Source: Lonicera japonica (lineage: Eukaryota; Streptophyta; Magnoliopsida; Dipsacales; Caprifoliaceae). Taken from it: a stretch of DNA of 64,000 nt. Position numbers and translations under genes: made by a program. Numbering within the stretch: position 1 is the stretch's first letter; each line of letters begins with the position of its first letter. Positions 10,601-23,589 of the stretch are shown here, one piece after another. The notes under the pieces are model-generated. The model worked only from the letters and a program-made list of their open reading frames with translations, was not told where the DNA came from and ran no database searches. The stretch is taken from contig JAKCWG010000245.1 of NCBI GenBank assembly GCA_021464415.1, forward strand, positions 53,854 to 117,853, written 5' to 3'.

Positions 10601-11611
10601 ATGGGTGGAGGATGTTTTCACATTAGTATTTTTTTGACTTTATTGCTTGGTTATTAGTATTTATGGTTTTTGTTTATAAATATTTACAGAATTCTTAAAT
10701 TACTAAGATACCCTTTCTTATTCTAATTACGTAAAATTCACGCCTATTTTATCCATTATATGAAGGAACCCATCGTTGAGAAATAGAAAGCATTTTAGAT
10801 TGCAGAGATACAAACGTACGACGAAAATAATAGAAGGGGAAATTAACAAAGGAAACTATTAAAAATAAGAGAAATCACTTGGCTCGATAGATGTCGCATT
10901 TTCTAGATAAGTATCAATGTTTGGATTGAATCATCATATTTTCCAAACTTGTGAGATGTGGATATTATTCAACTAAGTTGAATTGTACGTATTACCATTG
11001 CTTTTGGGTTTCTTCAAGATGATCTATTTATGTTTTGGAGTTTTATGATATTTTTTGTTGTGATTTATGTAAAATTTTTACAACTATTGCTTTGTCCGGT
11101 TATTTTTAGCTTACACTTAAAGGATTGAATCCAATAGTTACTGAATCTTAATGTTTTTGGAACTTGATTGAGCATTGCTTCTATGTATTTATGTATGCTA
11201 TGTTTTGTTTTGCAAAAAAAACTACAAAAGTAAAAGTGTAAAATTTTAAGCAGCTATTTCCTCTTTATATATATATATATATATATTTAATGAAACCTCT
11301 TAGACACCAAGGAGTGAGAAGTGCCGTAAAAACCTAAAGGAAGAAGATACAAAAGGAGGGAGATGACAGAAGGCCCATCTCCAGAGCCACTAAAAAACAC
11401 CATGGAGATACAAATTGGAAGGTGTAAAGAGCCCACCCTCAAAGCAATTAGATAACATCATATAACCATATACAAATATGGAGAAATTGCACCATGGACT
11501 AAAAGGAAACACTCCGAGTCCATGCTGCAATTCAAAAAACAAAAACAATTATAAAGCAGAAACTAGATATACAAAATAAACCTGAAAGCAGAAGGCTGAC
11601 AGCAGCTCCGA

Positions 11612-14600
11612 TCAAGGTTTGAATCTGTAGCAGGGGAGGTTGGCATAATCATGACTGAGATAATGGGAGAAACTGGCAGGGTAAGAATCCCACCGCTGAA
11701 GGCTATGGAATTGCATTCCCAGTTTGGACAGCTTGGGGTCTGCAATAGCATTACCTTCCCTGTAAATGTGAGAAATATGTAAATGCATCCTATCCATTAT
11801 CTTTCGGCAGTTCCTCCATCTATTGAGTAGGTACCAAAGAGGTTTATAGAGGGGGTTCTTCACACAATGAACCACAGCTAGAGAGTTAAGTTCAAACCAA
11901 ATCTGAAGCCATTGTTTGTTCCAAGCTATGTCAATAGCTTGCATGAAGGCTGTAAGCTCAGTAATGAAAGTAGTGTGGCTGCCTATATCGAGGCAAAAAT
12001 AGCTCTTGGAAAAGCCTTTGTAGGTTCTGAATATTCCTTTAATAGAGCAACTCCGGGGCTACCTAGGGCCATTCCATCAGTGTTAAATTTAATCCAATGA
12101 AAGTGTGGAGGAGACCAATAAATTTCAGTGATGGAAGGAGAGGATCTGTGCACACCAAAAACATTTAGTATTTTGAGAATAAGAAGATCCGCTAGAGAAT
12201 TATGCATGTGACCAGGCAGAAGAGGGCTTAATTTAGTCAACCAACCTTTAATGTAATGAAGGGTTCTGGAAGGAACAAGTTTAAGGTTTTGAAAAATGAG
12301 TTTGTTTCTAACCTTCCACAAAGAGTGTAAATAGATAAGGTAACAAGTGATGAGTAAATTTTTGTTTGGGAGCTGCCCTTAAAGTTTTTAACAAAGCTCC
12401 AAAGGGCTTTAACATTAGGAGGGATAGGAGTATGAATTTGGAAAGCATCCCTTATCCAATTCCAAAGCATGTGAGCAAAAAGGCAGTTTAAGAAAATATG
12501 ATCCACATTTTTTACAAAAGTTTTACAGATTTCACACATGGAAGCTAGAAAAAATCCTATTTTTTGTATGTTATCTTGTGTGGATATTCTATTGTGGAGA
12601 ATTTTCCAAACAGTGCAGGAAATTCTAGGAGGGATGAAGCTGTGCCAAAGGTGATTAGACCAATCGGTATTAGGAGAAGAACTATAGAAAAAATAGGTCT
12701 GCTTGAAATTAATAGCACCATCAACAGAATTAGGGAAAACACGTGAATCTGATTGAGAGTGATCAGTAGGAAGGGTGATTTGACTGATATAGATAAATTG
12801 GGTGGGAAACTGATGTTTAAACCAAATAGGAATGTTCCACTTGCCATTAAGAATGAGACTATAAACGGTGTTAGGTTTGTGCAAAAGAGCAGGAGGGCAA
12901 CCTATAAGGGAGTCAGTCAACCATAAACTATTCTAGATATTGGTAAAGAGATTATTACCAACAATCCATTGACCATGAGAGTGTATGTGAGACAAAGAAA
13001 CCTTTAGACCACCCCAAATGGAGGAAACTTTATAGGTGAGAGACGTAGTCAAATAGGAGATATAGTATCTGCTAGTAACAAATTTACTCCAAAGAGAGTT
13101 ATGACTGAGAATGCTCCATATATGCATGAGGAGAGCAGCCTGATTCATAGCAGCAATATTTTTTATGCCCAAACCTCCAACCATTTTAGAATTGCAAACA
13201 GAAGGCCAAGCAATAGTCACCAGTTTATGTTTAAGAATATCCTTAGACCAGAGGAAATTTTTCATCAACCTTTGTATATGATATAACAGAAAAAGGCCAT
13301 TTCTTGGAGTAGAATGAGTGGATAAGCATAGGATAAACCACAACTTTGATGAGATCACTTCTGCCAGCAAAAGAAAGTAATTTCCTATGCCAACCTTATA
13401 ATTTAGATATGATTTTGTCAGTAATAGACTTTAAATGAATGCTCTTTGGCCTGCCTTTGAATATAGGAACACCCATGTAGGTGAAAGGTAAGCAACCTTC
13501 AGACATGCCCATAATGGAAGTGATATCAACCATCATATGCTTGGCTCCTTTGCCCAAGTACACCTTGCTTTTAGAATAATTCATGATTTGACCTGAAGCA
13601 TGACCATAATCCTGGAGAATTTTGAGCACCTTTTTGAGATTATTTTTATCACCCTTACAAAATAGAATAATATCATTAGCATACAATGAGTGGGAGGGCA
13701 TAGTGGTGTGTCTTCGACCAGCCATGGGATGAAAAACACCAAAATTAGTAGCCATTGTGATAGACATACTCAACACTTCCTCAGCTAAGCAAAAAAGAAT
13801 AGGACTCAAAGGATCACCTTGTCTAACTCCTCTTTTACAATTGAAATATCCACAAGGAGTACCATTGACGAGAATTGACATTTTTGCTGATTGAAGAATG
13901 GTGTGAATCCAACCAATGAACTTGTGATTGAACCCAAAACATTGAAGAACCTTGAGTAAGAAATTCCAATCCAAAGTATCAAAGGCTTTGGCTATGTCAA
14001 TTTTTATGGCAACATTTCCCTCTTGGTTTTTCATGTCAAGTAACTTGAAGCACTTAGAAGTAATGCCAATGCAATGGTGTATGCTTCTGCCTCTAATGAA
14101 ACCATTTTGGTGAGGAGAAATGATACGAGGGACAATCAAAGCAAGCCTATCACTGAGAATCTTAGAGATTATTTTGAAAATAAAGTTGGCTAAGGCAATA
14201 GGTCTATAGTTGGAGATGGAGTATGCATTGGGGCATTTAGGAATGAGGGTTAGAAAATTAGAATTAAGGTCCAGAAGAATCCAGCTTTAAGTGAAGAATT
14301 GCTTGATGGCAGTATAAATATTCCTTTGAATAATAGGCCAACAAGTTTGGAAGAAAGTGCCACTAAAACCATCAGGGCGTGGGGCTGAGGAGGGGTCAAG
14401 GTTTAACACAGCCTTTTTTATTTCCTCATTAGTGGGAATAGCAGTTAGAGAATTATTGTCATGATAGGTAACTAGCTAAGGGATTACCGAGTCAGCCAAA
14501 TCAAAGTTGGTAATGCTATTATTAATGGAGTAAAGATGCTCATAGAAGCACAACACATGATTCCTTATATCCGTGGGATTTTTAAGAAGAACCCCATCAT

Positions 14601-15640
14601 TGTACAAAACTTTTCTTGTCTAGTGAGAGCAACTTGCCACTCTAACTGAGCATTTTCCTCTTCTTTGTCCTTAGAAGGATAATGACCCAAAGTGTCAATA
14701 GATGATTGAATGGAAGCTAATTGATGTTTAGCTTTATCCACCAAAGAATGAATATTACCAAAAACTTTAAGGTTCCAATCTCTCAATTGAACTTTCAACC
14801 TTTTAAGTTTGAGTTGAACCACAGTCATAGGGCAGGAAGCATGAATGGGAGATTGCCAGGAAGGGTGGGAGGTCCAGGCAGAAAGGAATTTAAAAGGTTT
14901 TAGCCTAATTAAAGAGACATTAGATGACTTAAGAATGAGAGGGGTATGATCAGAGTTGCTCCTGTGAAGAGCCAGGCAAGAGACCGAGTCCTGGAAGTCA
15001 AACCATTGATGATTACAAAGAGACCTGTCTAGCCTAGAATCTCTGTCAGGAAACCCTTTTTTGAACCAAGTGAACAAAGGACCAGTAGTGTTTAAATGCA
15101 CCAGAGAACAAGTGTCATACCAAGCTTGAAAATCAGTACAGGATCTGGCAAGAGGAGGGAACCGACCTCTCTTTTCATGTCTACTAAGGATGCAGTTGAA
15201 GTCACCCACAATAAACCAAGGAAGGGGATGATTGGTAGCAAGGTTGGTTAATTCAAGCCAAAGATTTCTTCTAATAACATAGTTGATGCTAGCATAAACT
15301 GAAGAAACTATCAAATTTCTTTTAGGAGAGGGACACACCATGGAGACCTGTTAAGGAGAAGAAGACACAACTACCGGAGGGGTCATTTGTTTGGATTAAA
15401 GAATCCAAATTGAGGGAATACTATTGGGTTTGGAGTTGACAGTAAGGAGATTCATATATATGGAATGCCAGAAATGAGGGGATATCTGATCAAACTGGAT
15501 TATAAGCTCATATATACAGATAAGGTCAGGGTGATGGGAATGATAGATATTTTTGAGTGTGTTTTGAGTATTGACATTGCCAATACCTTGAATATTCCTA
15601 GAGAGAATAATCATTGAGAGGGATGGCAAGAACTTTGGGA
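11612..15640 (-). pseudogene. LINE ORF2: endonuclease, reverse transcriptase, zf-RVT, RNase H (degenerate)
   Basis: The order on the minus strand is as follows. An APE-type endonuclease runs from about 15629 (SRNIQGIGN) through 15341-14565 with IVGDFNCILSRHEKRGR and the SDHTPL motif. The reverse transcriptase is at 14139-13396 with IKIDIAKAFDTLDW, RGVRQGDPLSPILFCLAEE and SLYANDIILF. A zf-RVT domain is at about 12920-12440 (FIPPRISCTVWKILHNRIST, CEIC...VDHIFLNC). RNase H lies near 12100-11612 (FNTDGMALGSPG, HISHIYREGNAIADPKLSKL). The catalytic box reads YAND instead of the usual YADD, losing one metal-binding aspartate. Frames are split near 14280, 13380, 12925 and 12000. Long open stretches suggest moderate age. 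Confidence 0.9.
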
Positions 15641-15876
15641 TTTGATCCCTTTAACATCATCATCAGAAATTGAAGTATGATGTAATTTAAGCTGTCTATC
15701 CTTAATGGCAAAGTATTCATTGATAGCATAAGGGGAGAGGCCAGCACTGACTAGTTCTTTTGTTTTCTCTGCTATTTTTTAGGCTAGTTTTTGGTTTTGC
15801 TTGTTAGAGAGTGTATGGATGACTGGCTAGTATTATGATTCATGGAGTTTTTTTATAGTAGGTGAGGGGGTGGGCT

Positions 15877-18800
15877 TGTGTCGCCCTGAATCCCGTTATG
15901 AGATTTTCACCTCTGGGACCCGGTTAATCACGGATGCCGAGCGCAACGGCGGGTTTAAAATATAAAAACCATAACTTTTAAAAACTTTTTTTATTTGAAA
16001 ACACGATCCGAATAAAACCCCATATTATAAAATTTTGGCATGTGGAGTTCGTTTAAGTAATAAATCGGCCTATTATAGTTAGAACCAAACACTTACAAAT
16101 GCAACCACAATTTCAAATCCAACTCCACATATGTGAAAACCATTTACACAAACTTTCCAAAAACATTTGTTTACAATAAGTAAAATTTATGCACCAAATC
16201 CAAAGTTTATATACAATACAAAATTACCAAAACCAAAATGATAATAAAACATATATAGTCCTTTTCCTAAAGGACTAGACATGGTCCTGTGGACATCAGA
16301 GGCTTCTATAAACGTACGTCATGCGCCACCCGAGATGTTAAGCCTGCAAAACTGTTTATAAAAGGCGATGAGCCAAATTCGGGTTCAGTGGGAACTATAT
16401 AAGTTGATATATGATAATACACATTACAAACACATACATGTGCATCTTTATATAGAAAATACTTTACTTTAACGCAATACTTAGAAATCGTGCAATGCAA
16501 TGAAATCATACACGAGTGAGTGCAAACCCCACTAGGATTCTTATCCTAGCCACTGGAAGCCATCTACCCAACTACATGATCTCTCCTCTAACCATTCCAT
16601 AAGATAAACCTTAAGGAATTTTCACAACTTGAGGAGATCGCTAGTCTAAAGTCACCTCGTATCAAACTCTAGCTTCCTAAGGTTCGACAAGCTACGGATT
16701 ATCCATTCTCGAGTGTAGCTCCGCACTCGTCTATGCTATCTGTCCTTATTCCGTAAGTCATAACTATTGGCCAAGTATTTATTGTTCCCTTTTAATTATA
16801 GTGCGTTATGGATTCCACACTTGGCTGTTTATAAGGCTCTATCGTTGACTTATTCTTCTAGCGCATATACCACGATATTTTATTATATAGATATTACATT
16901 GGGTATAGTTGTCACTTTGATTATTAGTGCTTTATGTTCGTTATGATCCAGTCATCTATCTATACCATTAATCTGCACTCACGTGCTTGCTTATCGTATA
17001 TAGGGCCGGTGTTCATTTCCAGTTTCCACTTTAGGCATTAGTACATTATGAATGGCCATTGCTTTCCTATGTATTTTATTATCTGCTAAATAAGTGTCCC
17101 CATTCATCTAACGTCATACAAATCAAGTTCGAGGCATTATATAACAAATAACACGAATATGATAAAACAATGATAATAATGATAATAACATTCAACCACA
17201 ACACAACATCAGTATCATATCTCCAGTATAATGCCTCAGTTTTGCCCCGCGGTAGTCTATGGCCAAAGCAACAGATCCCGAAGGCTCCGAGGCTCTTGTC
17301 TATGTCTCCCTCGAGTAGGGAGTGGCTCAGGGATTTGGTTCTCCAAGTAAGTTATTCGGAGATAATCCCTCAAGTCATTTTCTCAGGAATGACATTCTAA
17401 ATAGTTAACGAGGAGAACACCTTATACAAACCACATCAACACTTTGGAAGGAACTATACCAGGCGATACCCTAGCAGGGTGATAACCATTATTAGCCCAA
17501 CTACTTTTCGGGAAACTCACCATTGGGTAAGTAGTGGCTCACGGGACTTACTCCGTTTGTCGGGGAAACTCATCGAACCCAGAACACATAGTCTTGTGGG
17601 AAGGCAAGATACAAAGAGTGGGCTCTCTTTTGTGGGCAACCATAACCACAGGTGGAGTCACATACTTCATTTTTTTCGTGCATCGTTTAGGGAATTTCAC
17701 CTAGGGGCGGCAGTAGGCGGCCTATCTTCGAGCCACGTGGGCGCGATCCAGTGCGCGGTCCATCATATCCAGCCCATATGTGTGATCGCATCACAAGATC
17801 GTATCATCAATCACATCATCATTCATCACATCATTCATCACACATACGGAATCATCATAAATGTATGTACCATATCCAATCGCCCACTATTTATTAATTA
17901 ATATTATCATCATTAACATAAGCGTCGTCATCAATCTTATAATCCGTATGTTCATCGTCTAGTCATTATTCATATAATATGGTTCATTATCTGTATCTCA
18001 CATCTCATTATGTGTCAAGCGTGTATAATCGAGGTCATGTGATCCGCATTACGGTTCTCAAGTTATTCTACCCAACCATGCATTGGCTATTATGATTCTC
18101 GCTTAATCGGCACGTCTAAGGCACACTTAGTTTCTTAGGTTATGGCCAAGGAGACCTACGCTTCACCAAATTGTGTTTACAGCTTCTCAAGAATGCATCT
18201 AGGTGATATTTTCCTTATTAGCATTAATAGAGGTCTATACAAGACACTACTCTCAAGAATTAGTGTATATCGCTCCCATCCAAGTTGGTTTCTAATGTAA
18301 ATTCGAGGATAATATTCTACACTTGCAACTAAGGGAAAATTTGCATGTATCTACCTCTTTAAACCCACAACTAACCTTAATCCAAACATAAATCCCGAAA
18401 TCCCTTCTAGCCCAGTTCATACCTTAAGTTACAAAGTGAGTGTGATGTGTATATGAGAGAATAAGGCTCATAGCATGTTAAGTAGTGATGGTACATGATA
18501 TATAAGTGATAATCTATCCATATGCATCAGTAATTGAACCTTAAATCAACCCAACCCACATGAGTATCCCAAACCTAGGGTTTTTATGAAAAATCCCCAT
18601 TCTGAGTAGAAAACTCTAATGCAACAAAAATAATTTGAAATAAAGGGTTTAGTAATAGTGTTCCCACCTTAGAGTAGCTAGATCAAGAAATTTATGATGC
18701 GTGGACGTCGTATCACCAAAACCCTAACTCGCCTCCAAGCTCCAACAGGCGAAGACGAAGGTGGAAGACGATGAATAATGAAGGAGAAGGTGATTTGAAG

Positions 18801-19409
18801 CTCAAATCTTGGATAAGGGATGGGAAATGTGAATAATCTCTTGTATCTCTCTCTAGATCTCCCTCAAGTCATTTTCTCACTCCCCTGATAGTTAGTGCTA
18901 AAAAATGGGGGTGTAGGGGTGTTTAAATGAATAAAAATGGGTTAAATATGCTCAAAACCGACCTTCTAGTGAACCATGATCGATAGAGAACCAAAAAAAT
19001 GTCCACACTTCACCAATAAATGACTTTCTAAGCCTTGAATGGACCTAGAAATGGCTGAATCTTAACTTGACCCAAACATGAAAGTTGTAAAGGGAAAATA
19101 AATGAAGACGTGGTCGTAAATGAGAAGTCATTTGAACATCGAATGAAAAAATTATGGGCTTCTCAAAGTTGGCAAAAAATGACAAATCACAAAAAGTCAA
19201 AATACACGATTTACACCCCGATTTTAATTCGAACCACTCGAATAACGTAACTTTTGCTCCGTTAAACTTAATATACGTGACATGACATGCTAAAAGTATT
19301 GGTTAAAGTACGAAGGGCTCAGAACCCAATGCTCGTGTTCTAACGTTGATTAAGCCTTAACTGGGCTTAAGAAAAGGTCAACGCGAAAATAGGAACACGG
19401 GGTATTACA
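15877..19409. mobile_element. Solo LTR (3.5 kb) nested in the LINE, with 5-bp target duplication
   Basis: The segment starts TGTGTCGCCCTGAATCCC, ends GGGGTATTACA (TG...CA) and is flanked by the perfect 5-bp direct repeat GGGCT at 15872-15876 and 19410-19414. Removing it rejoins the LINE between ORF1 and ORF2. A length of 3533 bp is long for an LTR and points to a large-LTR Ty3/Gypsy lineage, inferred from length and ends only. No internal domains remain, so it probably arose by recombination between the two LTRs. ORFs inside, such as 17479-17901, have no recognisable domain. Confidence 0.8.
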
Positions 19410-19613
19410 GGGCTGGTAATTCGGATTAGAATTTTGGGTGATGGGGGAGGAATCAGAGGAAACAACAACCACATTATCCTCAAACTGGGAAGAGGAGGAT
19501 GCAAGAAAAGAAGACCCTCTGTCATGTTCAAGCATAATGCTTTCAAGGAGGGTTGGATAGTGCATTGTAATTGGTGTTAGCCACATTTTTTTTCCACTTA
19601 TCAATTATAGCAT

Positions 19614-21251
19614 TGACGTAATTCAAATAACGCGCTTCGATGTAGCCCAAGTGCAGGCACGTCAAGTTATAGTATAGTCTCGGAAGTCCGAGTGTCGAAC
19701 CACAGGGATAAGTGAAAAGGGATGGAATGGATTATGGATTTTACAGTTTTCAGATTTTGTGAATTGGATTTGTTGTGAAACAACGAAAATGTAAATCGGG
19801 TGTGAAAATTAATAAGAAAGCACTAAGGTAGGTGGAGGTTAGTTACGATTTAAGAGACGGTGATCACGAGCTCATACAAAGATTACAACACAAGATTTCT
19901 CGATATATGGGGAATGTTGGTGTATCTCTCAATAGCAAAGGGTGCGACGCTAGGCGACTCATTCCCGAGTTGAAGCTATATCGAGAAAGAGACAAACGAC
20001 ATTTCACCAAAGACGGGGTTATCATTCCTACCTCTTAGCTACGGGTGTGAAGCAAGGCAACCCATTCCCGATGAAGCTAATCCGAGATAGATATGACAAA
20101 CTCATCATTAAAAGATTTAACATAAAGCAAGTGTATGTAATCTCATGATTTAAAGAATGAAAATATAAAGTGAATCCTAACAATGAAACGGAATGAAGTT
20201 TATGGGATAAATTTGTCATTCATCATTTATCACTTATGGTAGAAAATAAAGAGTCTAAGTATCACATAAAGGAAGAAGCACTCAATATATCAATAAATGA
20301 ATCAAAGATAAGCTAAACAAATTTATAATCCATCTATGAGTTTTAAGAACATTCATAATTTCTACGAAGAGGAAAAAACTCCATGGATGGGGGAAAGAGA
20401 CTACAAGCTTTCTAGAACCATATAAATATGTTATATGTTCATTAACAACCGAGCACTAAATGTACAAGGCATATAAAGTCTTAATTTAATATGAAAATAC
20501 CTAGAAAGCTTGAAAGAATGGAAGATATGATGAAGCAAAGGATTCACAAATATTTATCAAACTTTAAACATGGATTGAGTCAATAATCACTGAAAATTAT
20601 ATCGCAATTTACCTCCGTAACCTTAGTAAAAGACTACTCTATAATACTCAAAGTAAGAATTATAGAAGAAGTATTCATTTCTTAAAATCAAAGTAAACTT
20701 ACAAGAAGAAGAAGAAATTACAAGGTGTTAGCTCTCCCTTCTCTCTAAAACTTGTACAAAAAAAACTAGATATCTTAGCCTAGAAGCTAAGAATTAAATA
20801 TATATTACAAGGTTGCAAAATATCTAACTAAATATCTAAAATAGCTTGAACCACTAAAATAGTCCATTTTGGGTGTGAAATGGCCAAGTTGCCAGGGCCA
20901 TGATCGATCATGGTTATGCCCATGATCGATCATGGAAGTGCTCTGCCAGAAAATTTTGGTTCATGATCGATCATGGCTATGCCCATGATCGATCATGGTT
21001 CTGAATTTCTTCACTCAGCACTTTGCAAGCCTCCAAGCTTACTCTTGATCAATCTATCCAATGCCATTGTATTCCAATCCTACAAAAACATGGAATACTA
21101 CAAAATATACACCAACATGGGCCATGTTAGATACAAAACTCGCTAAGGCACTAATCTCGAGATAAGTGGATAATTAGGCAGAATTAAAGCAACAAACGCG
21201 TCAAGCGACTCCGGGAAGGAGCTTAGACATGAAAATATTATGCATTTATCA
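19614..21251 (-). mobile_element. Solo LTR (1.6 kb) nested in LINE ORF1, with 5-bp target duplication
   Basis: The block starts TGACGTAATT and ends GCATTTATCA on the plus strand, flanked by the perfect 5-bp repeat AGCAT at 19609-19613 and 21252-21256. On the minus strand it starts TGATAAATGCATAATATT. Its 19614-19720 part is related to the reverse complement of 6150-6279, so this and the insertion at 4362 belong to one family. A palindrome cluster (20898-20998) lies about 100 bp upstream, on the minus strand, of a TATA-like run (20795-20812). No coding region. Large-LTR Ty3/Gypsy is the likely class, by inference. Confidence 0.8.
20898..20998. repeat. Cluster of CATGATCGATCATG palindromes
   Basis: Four perfect palindromes lie at 20898-20913, 20920-20935, 20962-20975 and 20983-20998, all with core CATGATCGATCATG and three extended to CCATGATCGATCATGG. 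They form two pairs, each spaced by a TATGCC-type linker, closely like the pair spacing (GATGCC) at 2338-2344 in the SIRE-like LTR. Confidence 0.9.
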
Positions 21252-23589
21252 AGCATAGTCCTCATCATCACCCCAAAATTTTCCTAACAGAGGAGCAAAT
21301 CTATTATGTTGAGGGGGAGAGAGGTTTAGGTTTTACAAAAGGGCAAGAGGCAGCAGTGACTGTAGGATAAGGAATACGAGTTTCTTTTTTGGGGGGAGAT
21401 GGAACTAGGCATAAATGAGTCATTGCTATTCGATATAGAACATGGTATAGTTTCCAAAGAGGAGGGAGGATTGTCTGACAAAGTAAGGTTGTGTTTATAA
21501 TAGGAAGAACTGGTAGCAAAGGTTGGAGTATCCTGGCTGCATTCTGAGACATTGTGTTGAAACCGTGAATGGAAGCATTAGTGGGTGGAGGGTTGGGCAC
21601 TATAGGTAGAGTGGTGGTGATTGTAGAAGTGATATTGGTGGCAGTTTGATTCAATTCCGGAGTGAGTGTGATAGGAGGAGGAGGAACTTCAGATTAACTA
21701 CGAGAGGTGGAGTTGGCTACCATGGTGAAATTGGCATTGGAGGTGGTTATATGGCTTCTCAAAGAGGAGGTTTGTTGAGGTGTACCATGGTTACTGGGCA
21801 CTGAAGAAGGAGTAAAGGGTGTGTCACTATTAAGGGTGCTAGTCACATTGCTAATGGGGCTAACATTATTGGGAGTGACAGGTATAGCATCATCATAACC
21901 TTTGGCTTTATGGTTCTTCCTCCTGTGCCCTTATTTGGCAAATAAATTGAGAGAATGTATCTGTTGTGCCTTCATTAGCACCCTACATTCAGCAACAAGA
22001 TGACCAATTGTTGAACAATGAGAGCAAAAAGGTGGCAATTGCTAAAAAACAGGCAATTCTAAGCTTTTACCATTTCTCTCAACAACTAACCTTTGTGGTA
22101 ACTCTTGCTGTAGATCAACATCCATAAGCACTCTAGCAAAGTGACCAAATATTTTATTTATTGTGAAAAGATCTGCCTAAAAAGCAGTTCCAATACCACC
22201 AGCAAGGTAAAGCACCAGTTCCTCATCAAAATATTCAAAGGGAAGTTCATGAATTCTGGTCCACATATGAGCATTGTTTTGCTTCTGTTTGTTAGGAACA
22301 AAGTCAGGAACCCAATTAGAGAGCTTGATTATACCAAATTTTAATTTGGATTGTCCATAATGTTTGATCCTCACATAATCTGATTCATCTTCAAAATGAA
22401 AAACAAAGTAATTCCTGCCAATGGGAGTGAGGGACCAGGTGTTGTTGATTTTCCCGATATTATTCAGAGATTCTTGCAACTCAGCACCTTTAATGGGTGA
22501 AACACCTCTATAAAGAATAAGTATAGCAAGGAGAATATTTTTGCATTTCAAGAGGGCTTTCTGGTACATGGATTCCTCAAGTTTTATTGTAACTAGAGAT
22601 CCATTTCTTTGGGCTATTGGGGCAACTGGCGTAATTGGAAGATCAATTTATTTAGTCGGAGTAAGTACACTAGCGTAGGATCTAGGTATACTTTTTGAAA
22701 GGTTCGAGACAAGTTTGTTAGTTCTAGTGATGTCTGCTATAGTTGTTGCTTATTCAGCAGAAAAGCCTGAGCATTGGAGGTAGCAAAAGGTAGAGCAGTC
22801 AAATTTGAACTGAGTGGAACACTGTTTTGACTGGTGACTAGAGTGGGGAGGTAGTTTGGCGACAAAACCACCAAAGAATCATCTTTAACTAGTATCACTG
22901 AACTACTTGCAGAATGCATATTAGTTGAATTTCTAGTGGGCTTTAAGTTGGATAATACCTTAGTACCAACATCAAAATTTTTATCAACAATTTCAAGTAA
23001 AAAAAGAACTGAAGAAAATAGCTTAGAGGCATTATCTTATAGGAGTTTGAGGATGGAAACTAGCTCCTTGTCACAAAACATTCATTATATTGCCTAGATC
23101 CTTCACCGCCAGAGGTGTCATATGGCAATCAAGGTTGCAGCTTTTTTTTTTGGGGGGGGGGGGGGGCTGGGGTTACAGTAGCTATATGGTACTGTGGAGA
23201 TAGCTTAGACAACAAATGAAATGGAAGTTGTTGCTGTTGTGTTTGCTCAGCCATAATCCTTTGTTGGTTTTGGTTTTATAAAGCAAGAAGGTGAGAAATC
23301 TCCTCTACAACAGGAAGGCTGGCTTGAGGTGTGAAGGGTATGTGTGTGTCTGAATACTAGATCAGGGAGGCAAGGGCCTGTGTAATGGAGCACAGAGGAG
23401 GCACGTGGGAATCAATATTAGGGGTGGAGTAGGGGATGAGGGCACAGTGGAAGAAGCGGCAACGGAGGGGGAAGAAGTGGCCGATGGGTGGTGATTATCC
23501 GACGGAAGACTCATACTAGTTGTTCATTACGGTAATACTTGATATCTAGCAAAGACACTACGATTTAGTTCTCTCTCATTTTTTTTTGC

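Larger units (their letters stand above)
3053..10862 (+). repeat. Tandem duplication unit A (COQ6 fragment, peptide gene, hAT tail)
   Basis: This block is repeated in the same order and orientation in units B and C, and in part in D. Its first 180 bp match 10709-10862 and 37940-38095. The COQ6 part matches 24611-31005 and 32703-33323. The 6280-7180 stretch matches 31155-32175, 33480-34505, and 46735-47226 plus 49990-50447. The peptide gene and upstream region match units B, C and D, and 7670-10700 matches 34995-37935. Unit A is interrupted only by the LTR-like insertion at 4362-6279. The repeats have diverged by substitutions and small indels, so the duplication is not very recent. Confidence 0.85.
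19410..23514 (-). pseudogene. LINE ORF1: RNA-binding protein with DUF4283 and zinc knuckle (degenerate)
   Basis: The start at 23514 reads MSLPSDNHHPSATSSP on the minus strand. A DUF4283-like domain spans about 22600-22177: FHFEDESDYVRIKHYGQSK, WTRIHELPFEYFDEELVLYL and AGGIGTAF. It is followed near 22060-21960 by a CCHC knuckle, FCSHCSTIGHLVAEC. A Pro/Ser/Thr-rich tail then runs to about 21300 and continues past the solo LTR (19614-21251) as 19604-19410. This is the usual ORF1 nucleic-acid-binding protein of plant L1 elements. A G/T homopolymer near 23140-23166, several frameshifts and both nested LTRs interrupt it. Confidence 0.8.
11288..23585 (-). mobile_element. LINE (non-LTR) retrotransposon, minus orientation, with two nested solo LTRs
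   Basis: Read on the minus strand it has ORF1 (from 23514) and ORF2 (15640 to 11612), the plant L1-type order. The 3' end abuts an (AT)n run at 11265-11287, and the empty site survives in unit C at 38960-38990, where the AT run continues directly into TTGTTGTTTCCTTG. Removing the two nested LTRs (3533 and 1638 bp) leaves roughly 7.1 kb, a normal LINE length. Both ORFs carry frameshifts and stops, so it is inactive. Confidence 0.85.

Noticed and set aside
17479..17901. 140-codon ORF on the plus strand
   Set aside because: Lies inside the solo LTR 15877-19409, has no recognisable domain and its C-terminus is low-complexity ATCATCA repeats; LTRs rarely encode proteins.
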